Below the pieces are notes generated by a model that was not told the DNA's origin, ran no database searches, and was given only the letters and a program-made list of their open reading frames with translations. A DNA stretch of 64,000 bases from Isoetes taiwanensis (Eukaryota; Streptophyta; Lycopodiopsida; Isoetales; Isoetaceae). The stretch is from positions 6,579,266 through 6,643,265 of the forward strand of contig JAJEKV010000002.1 in NCBI GenBank assembly GCA_021234155.1, written 5' to 3'. A program made the position numbers and the translations under genes. Of the stretch, positions 50,001 to 61,612 are shown one piece after another. Every line of letters begins with the position of its first letter. Within the stretch, counting starts at the first letter, position 1.

Positions 50001-52542
50001 TAGAAATATGAGACAGCAGGTCTAAGGTAGGAGATGAAATTTGAAATGAAAGGAAAAGAGGTAATATTGTTCCGTGAATGTGGACACATTGACGTGATAT
50101 AAATGCTTACCCAATCAAGTTGCTCGTCCTCCCCTAATGAAGCGAATCGTGTCTCACTATTCCCTGATTCTCCTTTCCTTTTATTCTGCAGATTCTTCTC
50201 CGTTGGAATACTTATATTCTTAATTGTACCATCTTCCACTTTCTCACATTGTGGATTAACGCCCTGGCCAAGTGGCCCACCTGATGAAAATGACCAGCAA
50301 TATTGTCCAGTTTGTTCATCAATTGCATGCACGCTCCCATCGGACAAGGCAAGCAACTTTGTGGGACAAGCCCTAAAACAGAAATAAGGAATATAAGAAA
50401 CATAAAGTAACACAAGGATTGGATTTATGTTCCACTTCAGTGCAAGCACTCATGGAAGCCATCATCATGAAGTAACACATACTCCTCAAACAAACAAATT
50501 AAAATGCAACAAACAAATACAAATGGGCTATTAACGTTGGAATATGTGATCTGGGGATGACCATTAACTCCAACTCAACTGACATCAAGGTGCCATGTAC
50601 AGAGAGGCACGTGCATGACAACATATCAAACTAGACATATAAAGGGCATATGCATCATTGTAAACACAGCTGTTCCTCCTCTCAAAGAGCATGGTTCCAA
50701 ACCCTACCATGTTGCCCTCCTACTCCAGATAATCTATTCTATTATTGTTTTTCGAACTGGTTATGGACCTGCATCATGCAAAAGAGTGCTGCCTCCATTT
50801 GTTTCTTGCTGCAAAAAGAAGAGATCTTTCTAGGTCATCTTCTATCATTTTTGCTGTGATCTTTGCTGCCTAACTTTATAAAGACAAGAGCCAGCACACT
50901 TGTCACACCACTGGTGAAGATTCCTACTAGTTTAATCTGAGCGCGGTGTTTTAGATCCTAGTCCCATCCCTTTGCCGCGGCATGTTACAAACAGAAGTCC
51001 AAATACCGGAATTGCATGTATCAAAAGCAGATGATATGAGAAATAGATTACACTCTTCATAAGCGTCCTTAAATGGATATGACTCGTCATACGCCTTCAA
51101 CAGATGGACTATTTGGGACTCCATGCACTTACTTCCAAGACTCCTTGTAGCATTTTCCCGCCTTTCTTTCCTGAACCATTAAAGAGCATCATTCCTCCTT
51201 GGAAGCTGCCATTTGTACTATTTTCTATCATAATTGGAACATAGATCCAAGAATTGTATTGGCTGAATTGCAAGTCGCTCCAAATGAGAGGGTTAAGTGA
51301 ACAGCAAGTAATAGAGTGATCAGCCATGAATTGCACTGCTCCTAATTTCAGTTGTGTGTCAAGGCATAAGGAGCAGCAAATATTGAGAAAAGGATTACCT
51401 GATGTGGATCATATGAACAAGTGATCATCAATCACGGCACATATGAACAAGAGATCATCAATCACTGCCACATCTCAAGAAAATCCTCATCTCAAGCAAA
51501 TTCTAAGTCACCAAAGAAGTTTTTATGTGTTTAATATAAAATTGCATGCATATACATGCTTTTAGTGCAATTATTTGCAGTAGCAACATGTTGAACTAGT
51601 GTCATTCCTTGCGCAATAGGCTGCTTTTTTGGAAGTCATAAACCACCAATAAATGTATGTAACTATTGCAGCATCAAAGTCTCATCCCAGAAGAGCGCCC
51701 TACACTTCTCGTCAAACCAAGAGCTTCACTTATATTTCTAGCATTAAGGCTAATTTTGCCTCAACTTGGAGGCATTGTACTGCTCACCGTCTCATCATCT
51801 TGAATACAATAGTTGCCGGAAGCTTCTGGCCTATTTCAGATGTCCCGTTACATCTTCATAATAAACTCCCTCATTGATATGAATCCACCCTAGGTAGCGC
51901 TAGCGCTAGGAACAGCATTTGGGCATGAGATGGCTTCTCATTTTTCGCCCAAACTTAGAGAGTGCCACAACCATTATGAGCTACTGTGATCTGGAAGATC
52001 TCAATAGTTGTTTGTGTGCCTCTGTTTGGAGGACCTCTCTTAGTAGTGTTATCACTAGCTTAGTCAAGAGGAGGGAGTCTGGGACCAACTCAGTGACGTT
52101 ATATATGGAGGAGAGACACATGGATAACAGTTGGACCTCCAAATTGCAGGACTTATGCATTATAAACACAACAATGATCTTGTTCAAGTGTCTCTAGTTT
52201 TACTCTAAGAGAGTGTGGGTGTTCTAGTATTAGTTCTTCAGGTTTTATCAAAGCCTACTTTTGATAGCTTTAGTTTTTTTAAGGATTTTGAGATGTCAAC
52301 AACGTGACTTGTCATTGACCGGACCTAGTGATATTCTAAGCTAGATCTGTAATTGCTCTTGAGAATTAAGAAAAACATCACAAAAAAACAAAATGGAAAG
52401 AGGATTTTAGTCCTTACTTTGGCACAAGCGATGGTACTTGAAGAGCTGAGACGTCAACAATGGCTTTAGTCTCACATTTCACAGATCGGGCCGTCAGTAA
52501 CAGGAATCCCAAAATTAAGAGGACGGAAAACGCCGCCATCAT
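47023..52542 (-). CDS. IRE1: IRE1, ER-stress sensor kinase/endoribonuclease
   Basis: Seven exons read from splice sites: 52542-52418, 50372-50111, 49930-48540, 48325-48148, 47897-47648, 47572-47269, 47169-47023. About 885 residues, normal for plant IRE1. Exon 1 encodes a signal peptide ([20 protein letters not shown]) and joins in frame to [18 protein letters not shown]. The lumenal sensor ends at a membrane span ~356-374 ([19 protein letters not shown]). The kinase has [12 protein letters not shown] (~468), the REVAVKRLL lysine, HRDLKPHN and [18 protein letters not shown] follows. The RNase (KEN) domain has [20 protein letters not shown] then SNHYKELP, with the catalytic Arg/His region, and ends [12 protein letters not shown]...YQ-stop. 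The protein senses unfolded proteins in the ER and splices bZIP60-type mRNA. Exon 4 lacks one base near 48226-48236 (between NPDL and IAKISDMG), a real defect or a sequence error. Confidence 0.95.
50373..52417 (-). other. IRE1 intron 1 (2.0 kb)
   Basis: Bounded by donor AAA|GTAAGG and acceptor TGTTTTAG|. Exons 1 and 2 join in phase, so no further exon is needed inside. Short frames in it (for example at 51653-52197, plus strand) show no recognisable family. Confidence 0.85.
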
Positions 52543-53519
52543 ATTTCCGACTTCAAATCTAAGAAGGGCGTAGCCCGGAACCAATTGACCAGCTCAGAGA
52601 CTGTTAAATAAAACAGCGGTAATTCTTCTGGAGAAGGACCCAAATTCGGCATAAACAGCTGATACAACTATAACTTCGTATGGGTTGTACAGAATAGGGC
52701 GACAAAGCCTGGGTCCTAACAGCGCCATAGCCAGGAGCATCACTGCATCTTCCTCTGCTTTGGAAATCAACGGATAGGATGCACTGATTTGCTCCCATCC
52801 TGGCGGCCTACTTTTAGCGCCTTTTGTAAAAAGTATAAGCGCTATCTTATGTGCTTAACTTTGCGCTAAAACCAGGCTATCTGTTTCCTTGATGCTCCTC
52901 TTACTTCAATGCCATGTCTACGCTTAGATCGAACAGAGGCACAGTAGTTCGTTTGGATCATCCCTACTACAAAATCTCTTAACCCAATTACAAGTCTGGG
53001 ATAGATTGACGGAGAATATTTGTGTGTCTTACTTGAATATGTGATGAAGTTATGTTATACCACATGTTATTCATGGTTCAAACTTGAAACTCCTAGATAG
53101 TTGTACACATGTATTTTATGATCATTTTGAAGGCGAATTGTACCGTAACTACGTTTCTACACTTAATTTGGACCCCCACCCCCAAAAAAAAAAAAAAACA
53201 AGGTCTTGTCATGGGAGGGGTGCCCCCTCAGGGGCGGAGGTTGAGGTGGCTTAAATCATATTTGAAAGTAATATTTTTATAATCAATCAAAATTGCTATT
53301 TTAGAACATTGTCATTTTGGATATAGTTCTGTATCATTTATATTAAAATTGGGAATTCTATCTTTGCAAGCATATTTGGCTCATCGAGACCTTGGATTGT
53401 TCAGTATATTTATAATATGGAACCGACAACCATATATATAGGTTGTTTGGCACTTTCCCTACACATCTACCTAGATGAATGCCAAAGATAAATATTTGAC
53501 ATAAGCACATATCTTAGGA
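52543..53519. other. Upstream region of IRE1
   Basis: Contains the IRE1 promoter and 5' UTR by position. No unmistakable ER-stress element was found by eye. A run of 14 A residues lies at 53186-53199. No other gene seen. Confidence 0.5.
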
Positions 53520-55679
53520 GCATGAGAAGGATCTACATAGGAAGGAGCTTTCCCAGTCCACACTATAATGCAATCTGCAAGCACAAAGCAATGTCATCCA
53601 CAAGAAAGTATCGGTTGGGCACCCTTCTGATTAAGTCTTTGGCTTTATCAAAAGTCCCGCATGACCCAAAGCGCCCACCATTGGGTAATATGACGATATC
53701 GAGTTAATCAACCGTACTTTTTCATAGTCTCGAAAGCACCAAAGGGCTTCATTGACAAAACCCACTTGACACAATGCGATTAAGTATACCACCATATATC
53801 TTTGTCCCATTTGAAATAAGACCACATAGATACATGTCTTCAAAGCAATTGTCTTCGCCATTCCGACTTCCTTATCGACCATATCCGGAACAACCATTGA
53901 ATTTCATGACACTAGATTTTTGTTATGCATTCTATCAAAGACCGAACTCGAAATTGGCATACATATCAATAAGAGTGTCTTCTCACGGGAGCATCGGGCC
54001 AAAGTCCACTTCTAATGATGGTCTTGTGGATGCCCCCCGCCCTAGGTCTATTCTTTGCTACATTCTTTGCGTGCTTTTAAAATGCTTGGGAGCGTGTATT
54101 CATTTGGATCACATTGCCTTCCCTTTGCATGCTTTCAAAGCAATCCAAAGCAAGAAGGCCTTCGTCATTTTAAGCATATCCAGCAATTATTGCATTCCAA
54201 GTCATAAGGTTTCTATCTGGCAATGTTTGAAAAGCTTTGTATGCCACGTCCAGGTTCTTACATTTGACATACAAGTCAACAATTTGTACTCCCCGGCATT
54301 ATCATATTATAGCCCAATCTCAATAATACCTTCATGAAAGCAAAGTTAGCACTTCTCTATGCTACCAATGCTCCCACATGCTTTCAGGACACTTAGGTGT
54401 GTTACTTTGTCAGGCTTTATACCATCATATTGCATCTTTTTGACGCACTCTAAGCAAAATGGTCTTGTTCATGTTGAATATAGCCTGCAATCATTGCGTT
54501 CCATGACACAACATTACAATTTTTTAATCTGCAAAAGACTCCATATGCCTCCCCAAGTGCCCACAATTAGTATACATGTCAACAAGTGTTCTTCCGGTTG
54601 CTAAGCCTGGTTGGTGCCTACACTAACCTGTTCATAAATGCACTTGCCCTTCTCAGAATCCACACTATGTTACATGCTTTCAAGGTCATAATGAATGTAA
54701 CATTATTGGGCTCTTTCCTTCTTTATGCATCCCCTCAAGACATTCCAGTGCCAATTTATCCTCGGCATTTTCAACATATCCCCGATACCATTATTCCCCA
54801 AGACACTACATCCTTTTCTATTTTGCAAATTTTTAAAGACCAGGATTGTCTTCTTTAAGCTACCCCATTCAAGCATATACATCAATAAGTGTATTTTCCA
54901 TATTGACCTCAGGGGTATAGGAAATGTCATCTCCACATTAATTTGCTCATGGATCCATTAATAAGCTGCATATGTAAAACAACTTAGTGCAAGATGGCCT
55001 TGATCATGCCGAGAAAATCCCGCAATTATCAATTATTGCATTCCATGATGTGTAAAAACAACTTAGTGCAAGGTGGTCTTGATCATCTGCCGAGCAAATC
55101 CTGCGCAATTATTGCATTCCATGATATCACATTGGGGCTTTTAGAAATGTTGACCGCCTCTCTACTTCTTACGAGTTCCCACATTGGCATACATATTAAT
55201 CAAAGAATTCTCCACAACAAGGTCGGATTGGAGATAAGTGCCAAATATTTGCCCATGAGCGACATGCTAGGCAAGTTGTTGCAAGCTCTCAAGAGAGTCA
55301 AAAACATGAATTTGTGCGTGTGGAAATGCACGCAATTTGCATTTCATGATACAACTGTAAAACAACTCTCACCATCTTTGGGCTTGGCATGAGCATAAAT
55401 AATTGCATTCCATGAATAACGATCTGGATTTGAAAGCATGTTTAATGCATTATTCGGCTTCAATCCATTAAAAGGCGAATGAGATGGTTGGCTAAGAAGG
55501 GAGCAGAATCCGACAGTTTGAATCATCAAAGAGTGAAGGAGCTTCCACGAATCCAAGTCTTTTCGATGGATGCGGTCATGCACCGACCTATAAGCACAGA
55601 GTCTGCCGGATATGTTGCAATACTTTGAAAAGAATCCTTTATATGAGCTAGGTCTTAACCAAAAATGTAGGTGATTCAT
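53520..55679 (-). pseudogene. PPR protein pseudogene (E class)
   Basis: Pieces in several frames follow PPR order on the minus strand: NALNMLSNPDRYSWNAIIYA (~55380-55450), NVISWNAIIA (~55110), WGSLKKTILVFKNLQNRK (~54840), LVDMYTNCGHLGRHMESF (~54560), VVSWNAMIAGYIQHEQ (~54490) and, at the end, MVGALGHAG, FDKAKDLIRRVP and TFLWMTLLCACRLH (~53530-53690). The last three form the E-type tail of organellar RNA-binding PPR proteins. Many stops and shifts make it non-functional. No DYW deaminase motif was found. Confidence 0.82.
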
Positions 55680-55734
55680 AAAAAAAAATTGGCTGAACTT
55701 ATAGAACTAAAGAGGAGTGGCCAAGTTCTTTTGA

Positions 55735-56545
55735 GAATCATATTATTCCTATCTTATATAAAAGCAAAATTCCTCGGGATAAGGGTTGTATAATTTAAGA
55801 CCACCTTAGAATGGGTCATCAATGTGCCTTTGGAAATACGGTTTAGATAAAGCATTTGCCTCTGGGGAATTGAACCCCCCGCCACCAATTGCCCAAACAC
55901 AATGCTCAAAATTAACCCAAAACAGATTTCATAGAAGTTAAAATAATGCCCTGTATAGTCAGAATTGCACCTCACTCTGGAAATTTTCAACTAATAGATT
56001 GTTGATGTTAAGTTTTCCCTCTCAAATGCCAACAGATTTCCACAACCTTGTTGCTTGTTTCTGCCCCTTATGACATGCAGTGTGCTAAATAACATTTGCA
56101 GTTCTTACTCACTGGAGACAACTTGTTTTCTGCTTTATGAGAATCATATTATTCCCATCTTATATAAAAAGCAAAATTCCTCGGGATAAGGGTTGTATAA
56201 TTTAAGACCACCTTAGAATGGGTCATCAATGTGCCTTTGGAAATACGGTTTAGATAAAGCATTTGCCTACCGAGGGGAATTGAACCCCCTGCCACCAATT
56301 GCCCAAACACAATGCTCAAAATTAACCCAAAACAGATTTCATAGAAGTTAAAATAATGTCCTGTATAGTCAGAATTGCACTCACTCTGGAAATTTTCAAC
56401 TATAGATTGTTGATGTTAAGTTTTCCCTCTCAAATGCCATGATTTCCACAATCTTGTTGCTTGTTTACGCCCCTTATGACATGCGGTGTGCTAAATAACA
56501 TTTGGCGGTTCTTACTACTTTGGAGACAACTTGTTTTACGCTTTA
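55735..56545. repeat. Tandem duplication, ~405-bp unit
   Basis: 55735-56140 and 56141-56545 are near-identical, starting GAGAATCATATTATTCC and running to CTTGTTTTCTGCTTTATGA. Most mismatches fall at CTG/CAG (TTTCTGCC vs TTTACGCC; CATGCAGTG vs CATGCGGTG; TTTTCTGC vs TTTTACGC). Each unit carries GGGGAATTGAACCCC, on the minus strand a GGTTCAATTCC word like a pol III B box. Confidence 0.9.
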
Positions 56546-57490
56546 TGAAGGTCTTAGTTCCTCGTTTCTTCATAGCATAGGTAAATAACCTTCTAGTTAA
56601 ATCTCTCTAAGGTCCAACAACACAAAGCATTTCTCTAACAAAAAGGAAAGAAAAAAAAGGGGAAAAAAAATCGCAAACATGTACAGGACTTCTCAAGAAA
56701 TGAATACAAAAATCGCAAACATATGCAGGGACTTCTCAAGAAATGAATCTGATGGTTTATTTGCTTCATCCGATTTGAATAAGCGATATTTAGATATCTG
56801 GTGGAGCTCTTCTTTGTATTTCTTTGTATTAGCGATCATTGCCTACAAAATCCATCCATCAATGCATTAGGTGAATGTTCGATAGACACTATTGGCAGCA
56901 GCAAAGACCATTGGAAAAAACCATGACCTATGTTAACTGGACTGCACATAACGGCAAAATCATAGCTGCCTTATAGGAAAACCTTTCCTTTAGAATAGAC
57001 AAAAGGCCTTTGTTTCTAGGCCTTTAAACTTGAAGTGAATAAGCAGAAAGACTCCAACAAAAGAACAAAAACTTACTGTAAAGGATCGCATAGCACAGTC
57101 ATAACCTTACCAGAAGACATGCCTTTTTGCACTTTTTACACCTAGGTGTTTGGCCTCATTAATCCATCTTCAAAGCCACCTCCATCGAACCTAGGCGCCC
57201 AATCTTTGTAAAACGTGCTCTAAGTGTATATTGAAGAAGCAAAAGCTTTAGCACCAAAAGAATGGTTTCCTCCTCCAAACTCTGAAAACGAATGGCTCTT
57301 GAATGTTGTATAAAAAGGTCAAAATGCAGTAAGCCTAGAATCCATCCATATCTTTCAAGTTTCTAAAAATATTGACAAAGCTTTGCTCAAGCGTTTGAGA
57401 ATCTTTGGCCTTTCAAAACCCCTGAAACCACTGAGTAAAGTAAAGCCACTGAGTCATTTCTTAATGAATTATTCTAAAACATATGCCTTT
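56546..57490. other. Intergenic, with a ~37-bp direct repeat
   Basis: The words AAATCGCAAACAT(A)TG(T/C)A and GGACTTCTCAAGAAATGAAT occur twice, at about 56669-56705 and 56711-56748. No gene is recognised in the rest. Confidence 0.6.
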
Positions 57491-57494
57491 TATA

Positions 57495-57840
57495 GTTGTT
57501 TCTAGCACTTACATTAGGAAGCCTTGCAGAAGAAGATAGAAGATCTACATCAGGCACATGCAGCAAATTTATGTTCCACTTTGGATCACTATCCCTCCCA
57601 TACGCAAAAACCTTTGTTTCCATCGGAAAAAATTCTTCTAGGAGTAAAAGTAAGTGAGTCAAGTCGATTTAAACTTGGTAGCATACGCATCAAATATTGC
57701 CTCAAAGGACCATTCCAAATCTTGTGCAAGATCCCTTACTCCATCTACATCTCCAGAACCTAAAGTATTGTAGAAATTTAGCACCACACCTTGTTGCCCC
57801 TGCTCATTATCCAGCACATTGGCATTTCCCAAGCTATGCT
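57495..57840 (-). pseudogene. Possible WI12/SAG20-like (SnoaL fold) remnant
   Basis: On the minus strand GQQGVVLNFYNTLGSGDVDG followed by VRDLAQDLEW resembles the start of plant wound-induced WI12/SAG20 proteins. After a frame break FTPRRIFSDGNKGF...WEG may be the next conserved strand. A competing frame, THLLLLLEEFFPMETKVFAY...LLSSSARLPN, runs to a donor-like AAT|GTAAGT near 57509. An upstream frame at 58190-57930 could be 5' exon material. The assignment rests on one short match and is weak. Confidence 0.33.
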
Positions 57841-58615
57841 TAGCTTATCTTTTAGATCTTTGGATAAAATTTCCTTCTTGGTAAAATAGAATGATCAATC
57901 CAAAATCCGGCAAATTCGACCAAATAAAATCAGAATCTGGATAAATTTGGAGCGGATAGTTGAAGATTTGCCCCATTACAACATAGATCTAGAGCGAGAA
58001 TCTGGGTTTCGGATCTGAGAAGAAATCTTGAGCTCGGTTTTGCAACCAACCTACGTGTAGTAGAAAATGGGCTTCCGATTGGTCGAGCCGCAACCGCCAT
58101 AGGAAGAGCATGGAGAGGGCAACAACAGTCAAGTAAGTTTTGGAAAGATGAAAGAGGGCGAGAAACATATCCCGAGCTCCATAAGCTCATTTCTAGCGAG
58201 GAAAATTATTGTTGAATTGTGCTCCCGATTGCTTATATTCATCTCCACTTTCTTTGTGATGAGACATCTTAGGCGATAAAGCACAACAACGGATTACTTC
58301 AAAGGAAACATCATTCTAATTGATTCAACCTAAAGAAGCTCGCACACCAAGCAAGGGTTTCTTACGAGCTCAATTAATTAAGAAAAAATAATCTTCTTTG
58401 CAAGTCCGTGTCCCTCTGTTGACTTTGTTTAACTAATGACGCCGAACGTAAGGAGCGATGCCATCCACGAACAAACCTTAAGATCACACCACACTAAGAG
58501 AACGGAGTAAGAATTGAACGGAGTGGCGGTGCCGGTTAACCAGTTCCCACACCAGCCGCACATCAACAATGGCGACCTAACATTTACAGGTAAGAGTAGG
58601 TTTTTAGCAGTCACA
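57841..58615. other. Intergenic, no certain gene
   Basis: Contains an 86-codon minus-strand frame (58190-57930, MSLWSSGYVSRPLSSF...) with no recognised domain, possibly a transit-peptide-like or untranslated exon of the remnant downstream. Nothing else seen. Confidence 0.4.
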
Positions 58616-58655
58616 GCATATCCTAGGTATATTCCAGCATATACCTAGGATATGC
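58616..58655. repeat. Perfect 17-bp inverted repeat, 6-base loop
   Basis: GCATATCCTAGGTATAT, then TCCAGC, then the exact reverse complement. A 40-base perfect hairpin with an AvrII-like CCTAGG in each arm. It could be a MITE end, a cruciform or a small-RNA source; it is too symmetric for a plant rho-type terminator, which plants do not use. Confidence 0.85.
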
Positions 58656-59404
58656 CAAAAGCCCACATAAACAAGGGTTTGCCCCCCTAGGGGCAACCCA
58701 AAAACCAAACCAACCCGCACACGGCAAGAACCTAGTTGTGATGGACTGTTGAAGGTAGATGTAGATGGAAAATCAAAGCAAGTTAGTTATTACGGTACAC
58801 CCAATTGTCTATCACAAATTTATTGTTTTTAGTTTTGTGATGATCCTTGAATAATCATGTTCCTTCTTTTCCCTAGACGCGCTGAAGATTGACTCTGCCT
58901 AACCAAAGTATGATGGAGTGATCACGCAATTTTAGCAATACTTTTTGTGTCTATGGCAATATTAGACTAGCTATCACGGCCAAAAAAGAAAGAAAGAAAG
59001 CCTCCATATCCACATATTGTGATTATGTATATCTGCATTGTGCAATAAAACAAAAGAGGCCAACATGTCTTGTAATAACAAGCTATCCATTATTATCTCG
59101 CTTTCCTGTGCATTATTAATTAAATCTTCTTTTTTAAAATGGGAAGGCGTTGAAATTTGTGCATGGAACGCCGCTGTGCAGACGCATGTGGCGTTCCCTT
59201 CCCGCTTGCGGCTGCTATTGCGGGACGCAAGTTGCCCGCATTAAATGCCAATTTGAACTCTCGAGCTCTTCACCTTCCAACAATTTCGATGCAAATCCTC
59301 CCTGTTTGCCCTACGATTTTGACGCCACAAGTTTTTTTCACTGCACAATTTGGCGCCTCAGGATTTCTTGAGCTGGGTCTTGTGCCGGATGCGTTTTGCT
59401 TGAG
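58656..59404. other. Intergenic, no certain gene
   Basis: Overlapping plus-strand frames near 59150-59410 show no recognised family. No repeat structure beyond AAAGAAAG near 58983-59000. Confidence 0.45.
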
Positions 59405-59540
59405 CTGAATGGTAAACCCTTGCAAGAATGGACGTATGAGCTTAAAACTAATGCAAATGGTTGCTTTACAGGATTAAAGCTTCCGGACGATTTCCATCAC
59501 CTAGACTCGAAGAACTCTTCTCATTTTCAAGCTTCTCAAG
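59405..59540 (+). other. Exon-like plus-strand fragment
   Basis: The frame LNGKPLQEWTYELKTNANGC then FTGLKLPDDFHHLDSKNSSH ends at a donor-like CTCAAG|GTTTTT. Codon-like composition and the NGKP...TNANG pattern recall small secreted plant proteins with an Ole e 1-like or similar beta fold, but this is only a resemblance. It sits just before the duplicated segment. Confidence 0.3.
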
Positions 59541-60566
59541 GTTTTTCTTATTTTTTGCTTTCTTGAGGATCTTCTAATGCCATCGGGCCTATTTGGGCTA
59601 AATTGAGAGAGAAAATCTGCCCACTTTTTGTTCAGGATCTGCAGATGTATGAAAGCAGCATACGAGATGCAGCTTGAAGGAGTGGCACACGTTCCTCATT
59701 CTGCATCACTACAGATTTTGCAAGCATTAAGATAGGACATCCACACAACATGGTCAGGTTCAATTGGCATCTTATTTATAAAATCTTTTGCCTCATCTAC
59801 CAGGCCAGACCTTCCAAGAAGATCGACCATGCAGACATAGTGCTCTATTGACGGGGTCATGACATAGTCTTTTGTGAGAAGGGAAAAGTAGTGAACACCT
59901 TCTGTAAGCAGGCATGTATGGCTACATGCAGTTAAAACATAAAGAAATGAGACCTCATTGGGTCTGATGCCAGCCTTCTGCATTTGTCCAAAGAAATAAA
60001 GAGTAAAAGAAGCATACCCATGACTTGCATATCCTGCTAACATGGTCGTCCATGAGATGACATTTTTTAGATGCATATTGTTGGAAACCTGAAATGCATC
60101 ATCAAGATTGCCACTTTTTGTGTAGAGGCAGAAGCGGACCAGTGCTCTTCGGCATGGCGGAGACCATTCAAGGGCATGCTCTCTCCTTAAAAAGCAAGGC
60201 TTATGCGAATCATTTCCACATTTAATCCTAGGTATTTTGGATCCGAGTTTTGCCTTCAGTTCTTTCTTCCCCTAAATTTCGTTGCCATTTTTTTCTCTCT
60301 TTTGATCTGTGCTTCTTTTCTCGCATCTCTTTTGTGCAGAAGTCATGTGACGATCATTCGTCACAAGTCAAAGTTGGGATCAAAAGCCACTGTGGAAACC
60401 ATCCTGAAACAACACAATACTGGATGTTTGTATGCCCTAAAACTCTGCAAATCGGCGTGCTCCATCGTGTCTAATGAAGGCACTACTTCTGATTGTGGCA
60501 TAGGTGAGAGGTCTTCATCATTCCAGCTTATCTTTGTAATTGTAAAGCAAGTTTCACTACTGTGCA
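59541..60566. repeat. Duplicated segment, copy 1 (1.03 kb)
   Basis: Matches 61613-62637 at a spacing of 2,072 bases, starting GTTTTTCTTATTTTTTGC and ending GCAAGTTTCACTACTG. It carries the antisense PPR fragment and the first two exons of the small spliced gene. Copy 1 reads cleanly; copy 2 differs mainly at CAG/CTG sites. Confidence 0.93.
59696..60140 (-). pseudogene. PPR E-class C-terminal fragment, copy 1
   Basis: The open 126-codon frame contains NVISWTTMLAGYASHGY, GIRPNEVSFLYVLTACSH, YVCMVDLLGRSGLVDEAKDF and MPIEPDHVVWMSYLNACK, the last PPR repeats and E motif. Upstream, in another frame, FCLYTKSGNLDDAFQV extends it to about 60140. No N-terminal repeats follow, so it is a truncated fragment, lying antisense and 5' to the small gene at 60203. 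Confidence 0.88.
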
Positions 60567-61416
60567 GATCGTTAGGGGCTTCTCAAATGTTGCGTTTTTT
60601 TCGATCTCTATTTTATGAAGGTGAGATTAGATTTTTTTTTTTACATTTCTTTGAGTTTCTTATTTTTCAGAAGGATTTTCAAGACATCTATTCATGCTGG
60701 ATTCTTCTACTACAGTAACTATAATGGTTTTTGAAATCCAGCCATGCTGCCGATGTTTAAGAATATTTTAAAATGGAATGAATGTAATGATTTTATTCAT
60801 ATAAGATTGTTAACAAAAAAGGTGCAAATGGAAAAGGCTATTCTGCCATGTTTTGTACAGTAGGCTGAAGATGTGGCCAAATGACTTATTGACTATGGTT
60901 TCCACACTTTTACAATATCTTGACCTGTTCTAGGCACAATGATGGTTCAGACTAAAGTGAAAGCAAGGTGCATTCCTACCATTGAATATCTATGTCTAAG
61001 TTTTCTCTATGATGATAAGTTAATTTCTTTTATTCATTTGAGGCTGAGCTAGACTGCCTATGTGAAGCCACTATCTCTATAGGAGGAGAGACGCATGAAA
61101 TAGAGGATGGCATTTCAAACTATCATGTTAATCTTTTGAAGGCGATGCAAGTATAAAATCAGTTTATTGTAGAGAGGAAACAAACTTCTACTAATAACTC
61201 AGATGCCTGATTGCTTCTCTGCCCCATTGTCCTTTGAGCTTTGTGGTTTTAGGTTCCAATACCATAAAGATTCCATATGAACATTGGCAGTATTAATACT
61301 TTTGGATGTTTTATCCAGATTCAAGCCATAGGACGGAACTGGCTTCAGAAAAATACATTCAGCAAAGGTTGACTGCTTTTGCGACGAATACTCTTCTTGG
61401 ACCTAAAGGGAAATGA
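60203..61416 (+). CDS. Small spliced gene of unknown function (96 aa)
   Basis: Three exons join in frame: 60203-60231 (MRIISTFNP, donor CTAG|GTATTT), 60340-60503 (after TTGTGCAG|, ending ATAG|GTGAGA) and 61319-61416 (after TTATCCAG|, ending GPKGK-stop). The product contains HVTIIRHKSKLGSKATVETI, LKQHNTGCLYALKLCKSACS and SSHRTELASEKYIQQRLTAF. Both introns have standard GT-AG ends and phases match (2, then 1), which is unlikely by chance. The N-terminus may lie further upstream. No signal peptide or domain is recognised. It may be the 3' end of a larger gene. Confidence 0.45.
60567..61318. other. Second intron of the small gene and unique spacer
   Basis: Unique sequence between the duplicated copies, mostly intron of the model at 60203-61416. 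No other gene seen. Confidence 0.5.
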
Positions 61417-61612
61417 GGAAGGTGAGTTTTTTTCCCATTTGAAAACTGTCTTTGCATGTTGCAAAACCAATAGTGAGCAATCAAGTGTAGGCAGAAGGGA
61501 GGAAGGGAGGAAATGCTGTTAGGGTTTTGTTGGAGGTCAAGATCGTGAGCATCTACGTACTTTTATTAGATAGTTTGATGACTTGCACACTTAGTAGCAT
61601 TTACTTTCTATT

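Noticed and set aside
55850-55890. tRNA gene
   Set aside because: Only a T-arm-like word is present; no acceptor stem, anticodon arm or A box in the right place.
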